Below the pieces are notes generated by a model, which had not been told where the DNA came from, did no database searches, and worked only from the letters and a program-made list of their open reading frames with translations. Shown here one piece after another: positions 11,019 through 12,499 of a stretch of DNA of 12,499 nucleotides. Origin of the DNA: an uncultured Pseudanabaenaceae cyanobacterium. Its GTDB lineage: Bacteria > Cyanobacteriota > Cyanobacteriia > PCC-9006 > JAAUQQ01. The position numbers were made by a program, and so were the translations under genes. Positions within the stretch are counted from its first letter, which is position 1. Every line of letters starts with the position of its first letter. The stretch covers positions 1-12,499 of the forward strand of contig CALLPZ010000398.1 in the NCBI GenBank assembly GCA_938015405.1. The letters run 5' to 3'.

Positions 11019-12455
11019 ATGAGCGCTTCCGTTCAAACACTGGTCAACCAGCCCTACAAGTACGGCTTTGTTACCGACATCGAAACCGTCAAGATCGCCA
11101 AAGGTCTGAACGAAGATGTTGTCCGGCTGCTTTCTGCAAAGAAAGAAGAGCCAGAGTTCATGCTGGAGTTCCGGCTCAAGGCCTACCGTAAGTGGCTGAC
11201 TATGGCGGAGCCAGATTGGGCGGCCCTGGGTTATCCCGAGATTGATTACCAGGACATCGTTTATTATTCTGCGCCCAAGGCTCAGGAAAAGAAGAAGAGC
11301 CTGGATGAGGTGGACCCGGCCCTGTTGGAAACCTTCGAGAAGCTGGGCTTGCCCCTCTCGGAGCAAAAGCGCCTGAGCAATGTGGCGGTTGATGCTGTGT
11401 TTGATAGTGTCTCCATCGCCACGACCTTCCGGGAAGACCTGCTGAAGCATGGGGTGGTTTTCTGCTCTATCTCTGAGGCAATGAAGGATTATCCCGAGTT
11501 GGTGAAGAAGTACCTGGGCACCGTTGTGCCGGTGGGAGATAACTACTTCTCTGCGCTGAACTCTGCGGTCTTTAGCGATGGGTCTTTTGTTTATATTCCT
11601 AAGGGCGTTAAATGCCCCATGGAGCTATCGACTTACTTCCGGATCAACAGTGCTGATACTGGCCAGTTTGAGCGGACGCTGATTATTGCTGAAGATGACA
11701 GCCAAGTCAGCTATCTAGAAGGCTGCACTGCGCCACAGTTTGATACTAACCAGCTCCATGCTGCGGTGGTTGAACTGGTGGCCCTGGAGAATGCCGATAT
11801 CAAATACTCCACCGTTCAGAACTGGTTTGCCGGGGATGAGAATGGTGTAGGTGGTATCTACAACTTTGTGACCAAGCGCGGCCTCTGCAAGGGCAAGAAC
11901 TCGAAGATTTCTTGGACCCAGGTGGAGACCGGCTCGGCCATTACCTGGAAGTATCCGGGTTGTGTGTTGGTGGGCGATAACTCCGTGGGTGAATTCTACT
12001 CCGTTGCCCTCACAAACAATCTCCAAGAAGCGGACACAGGCACCAAGATGGTCCATGTGGGCAAGAATACCCGCAGCACAATTATCTCCAAGGGGATTTC
12101 GGCGGGACGCTCTTCCAATAGCTATCGCGGCTTGGTCAAGATCGGCCCCAATGCTGAGGGCGCTCGCAACTATTCCCAGTGCGATTCCATGCTGATTGGG
12201 GATAACGCGGCGGCCAACACCTTCCCCTACATACAGGTGCAGAATCCTGGAGCCAAGGTGGAGCATGAAGCTTCCACCTCCAAGATTGGCGAGGACCAGC
12301 TGTTCTATCTGATGCAGCGGGGCATTTCCATGGAGGACGCGGTCTCGATGATGATTAGCGGCTTCTGTAAGGATGTGTTCAACCAGTTGCCCATGGAGTT
12401 TGCGGTTGAGGCCGATAAACTCTTGAGCTTGAAGCTGGAAGGGGCCGTGGGTTAG
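11019..12455 (+). CDS. sufB: Fe-S cluster assembly scaffold protein SufB
   Basis: A full-length SufB of 478 residues, the scaffold of the SufBCD complex on which Fe-S clusters are built, essential in cyanobacteria. Recognisable segments are YKYGFVTDIETVKIAKGL (13-30), FSDGSFVYIPKGVKCPMELSTYFRIN (about 175-200), EGCTAPQFDTNQLHAAVVELVA (234-255), the beta-helix core, and the C-terminal helical part EHEASTSKIGEDQLFYLMQRGIS to GFCKDVFNQLPMEFA. Cys388 in YSQCDSML lies 90 residues from the C-terminus, as Cys405 does in E. coli SufB, and is the likely assembly Cys. It follows ftrC by 51 nt with no terminator between, so the two are likely co-transcribed under SufR. sufC is expected just beyond the window. 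Confidence 0.98.
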   Translation: MSASVQTLVNQPYKYGFVTDIETVKIAKGLNEDVVRLLSAKKEEPEFMLEFRLKAYRKWLTMAEPDWAALGYPEIDYQDIVYYSAPKAQEKKKSLDEVDPALLETFEKLGLPLSEQKRLSNVAVDAVFDSVSIATTFREDLLKHGVVFCSISEAMKDYPELVKKYLGTVVPVGDNYFSALNSAVFSDGSFVYIPKGVKCPMELSTYFRINSADTGQFERTLIIAEDDSQVSYLEGCTAPQFDTNQLHAAVVELVALENADIKYSTVQNWFAGDENGVGGIYNFVTKRGLCKGKNSKISWTQVETGSAITWKYPGCVLVGDNSVGEFYSVALTNNLQEADTGTKMVHVGKNTRSTIISKGISAGRSSNSYRGLVKIGPNAEGARNYSQCDSMLIGDNAAANTFPYIQVQNPGAKVEHEASTSKIGEDQLFYLMQRGISMEDAVSMMISGFCKDVFNQLPMEFAVEADKLLSLKLEGAVG

Positions 12456-12499
12456 GGGCGATCGCTTCACCTTTTGCTTAAGACACCCGGTGTTGAATA
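12456..12499. other. Short tail after sufB
   Basis: Only 44 nt remain. They contain a HIP1 octamer (12458-12465) and a small palindrome-like ACACCCGGTGT near the right edge. No terminator is seen, consistent with the suf operon continuing. Confidence 0.4.

Larger units (their letters stand above)
343..12465. repeat. HIP1 octamers (GCGATCGC) scattered through the window
   Basis: Exact GCGATCGC palindromes were found by eye at 343-350, 1372-1379, 1663-1670, 2233-2240, 2490-2497, 4338-4345, 5438-5445, 7321-7328, 9239-9246, 9772-9779 and 12458-12465, plus near-matches such as those around 4287, 6842 and 7970-7984. About one per kilobase is several times chance expectation for an 8-mer (roughly 0.2 per window of this size). 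This highly iterated palindrome is a recognised hallmark of many cyanobacterial chromosomes and occurs in coding and intergenic DNA alike. Confidence 0.9.

Noticed and set aside
1..12499. Insertion sequence, prophage, CRISPR array, tRNA or rRNA
   Set aside because: No transposase or integrase motif, no regular direct-repeat array, and no cloverleaf or rRNA sequence recognised on either strand.

Overview
The window is chromosomal DNA of a cyanobacterium. The evidence is at least twelve exact GCGATCGC (HIP1) octamers, a SufR-type iron-sulfur repressor divergent from a sufB that belongs to a cyanobacterial suf cluster, the catalytic subunit of plant-type ferredoxin-thioredoxin reductase, an RpaB/Ycf27-like response regulator, and a DUF2854-type small membrane protein. 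I cannot name the genus from this sequence alone.

Layout from left to right. (1) An AhpC/TSA-type redoxin (217-780) that has lost family cysteines. (2) pyrH and frr (1072-2330), coupled by a 4-nt GTGA overlap and closed by a strong 14-bp intrinsic terminator. (3) A same-strand group of DUF2854 membrane protein, argB and rimM (2515-4804); RimM carries a long basic insert. (4) A convergent gene for a von Willebrand A-like protein whose metal site is degenerate (4835-5704, minus). (5) A lipoprotein sugar-type ABC substrate-binding protein (6088-7359). (6) A structured 330-nt intergenic region with a candidate HLR1 site, leading into an RpaB-family regulator (7690-8448). (7) A conserved-looking secreted protein (8545-9060). 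(8) An unknown gene (9145-9657, minus) overlapping the 3' end of sufR (9627-10283, minus), then ftrC (10605-10967) and sufB (11019-12455) on the plus strand.

The most coherent system is at the right end. SufR keeps all four cysteines with the C-x12-C-x13-C-x14-C spacing. The sufR/ftrC intergenic region holds two perfect CAAC-N6-GTTG operators, 40 bp apart. The first gene under that control is ftrC, a 4Fe-4S enzyme of thiol redox control, and sufB follows 51 nt later. Fe-S assembly, the repressor that senses it and an Fe-S consumer therefore appear to form one circuit.

The oddest structure is a perfect 17-bp inverted repeat (9611-9652). It lies exactly where sufR ends and the unknown downstream gene begins, inside both coding frames. 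It suggests translational coupling or attenuation between the Suf repressor and an uncharacterised partner protein.
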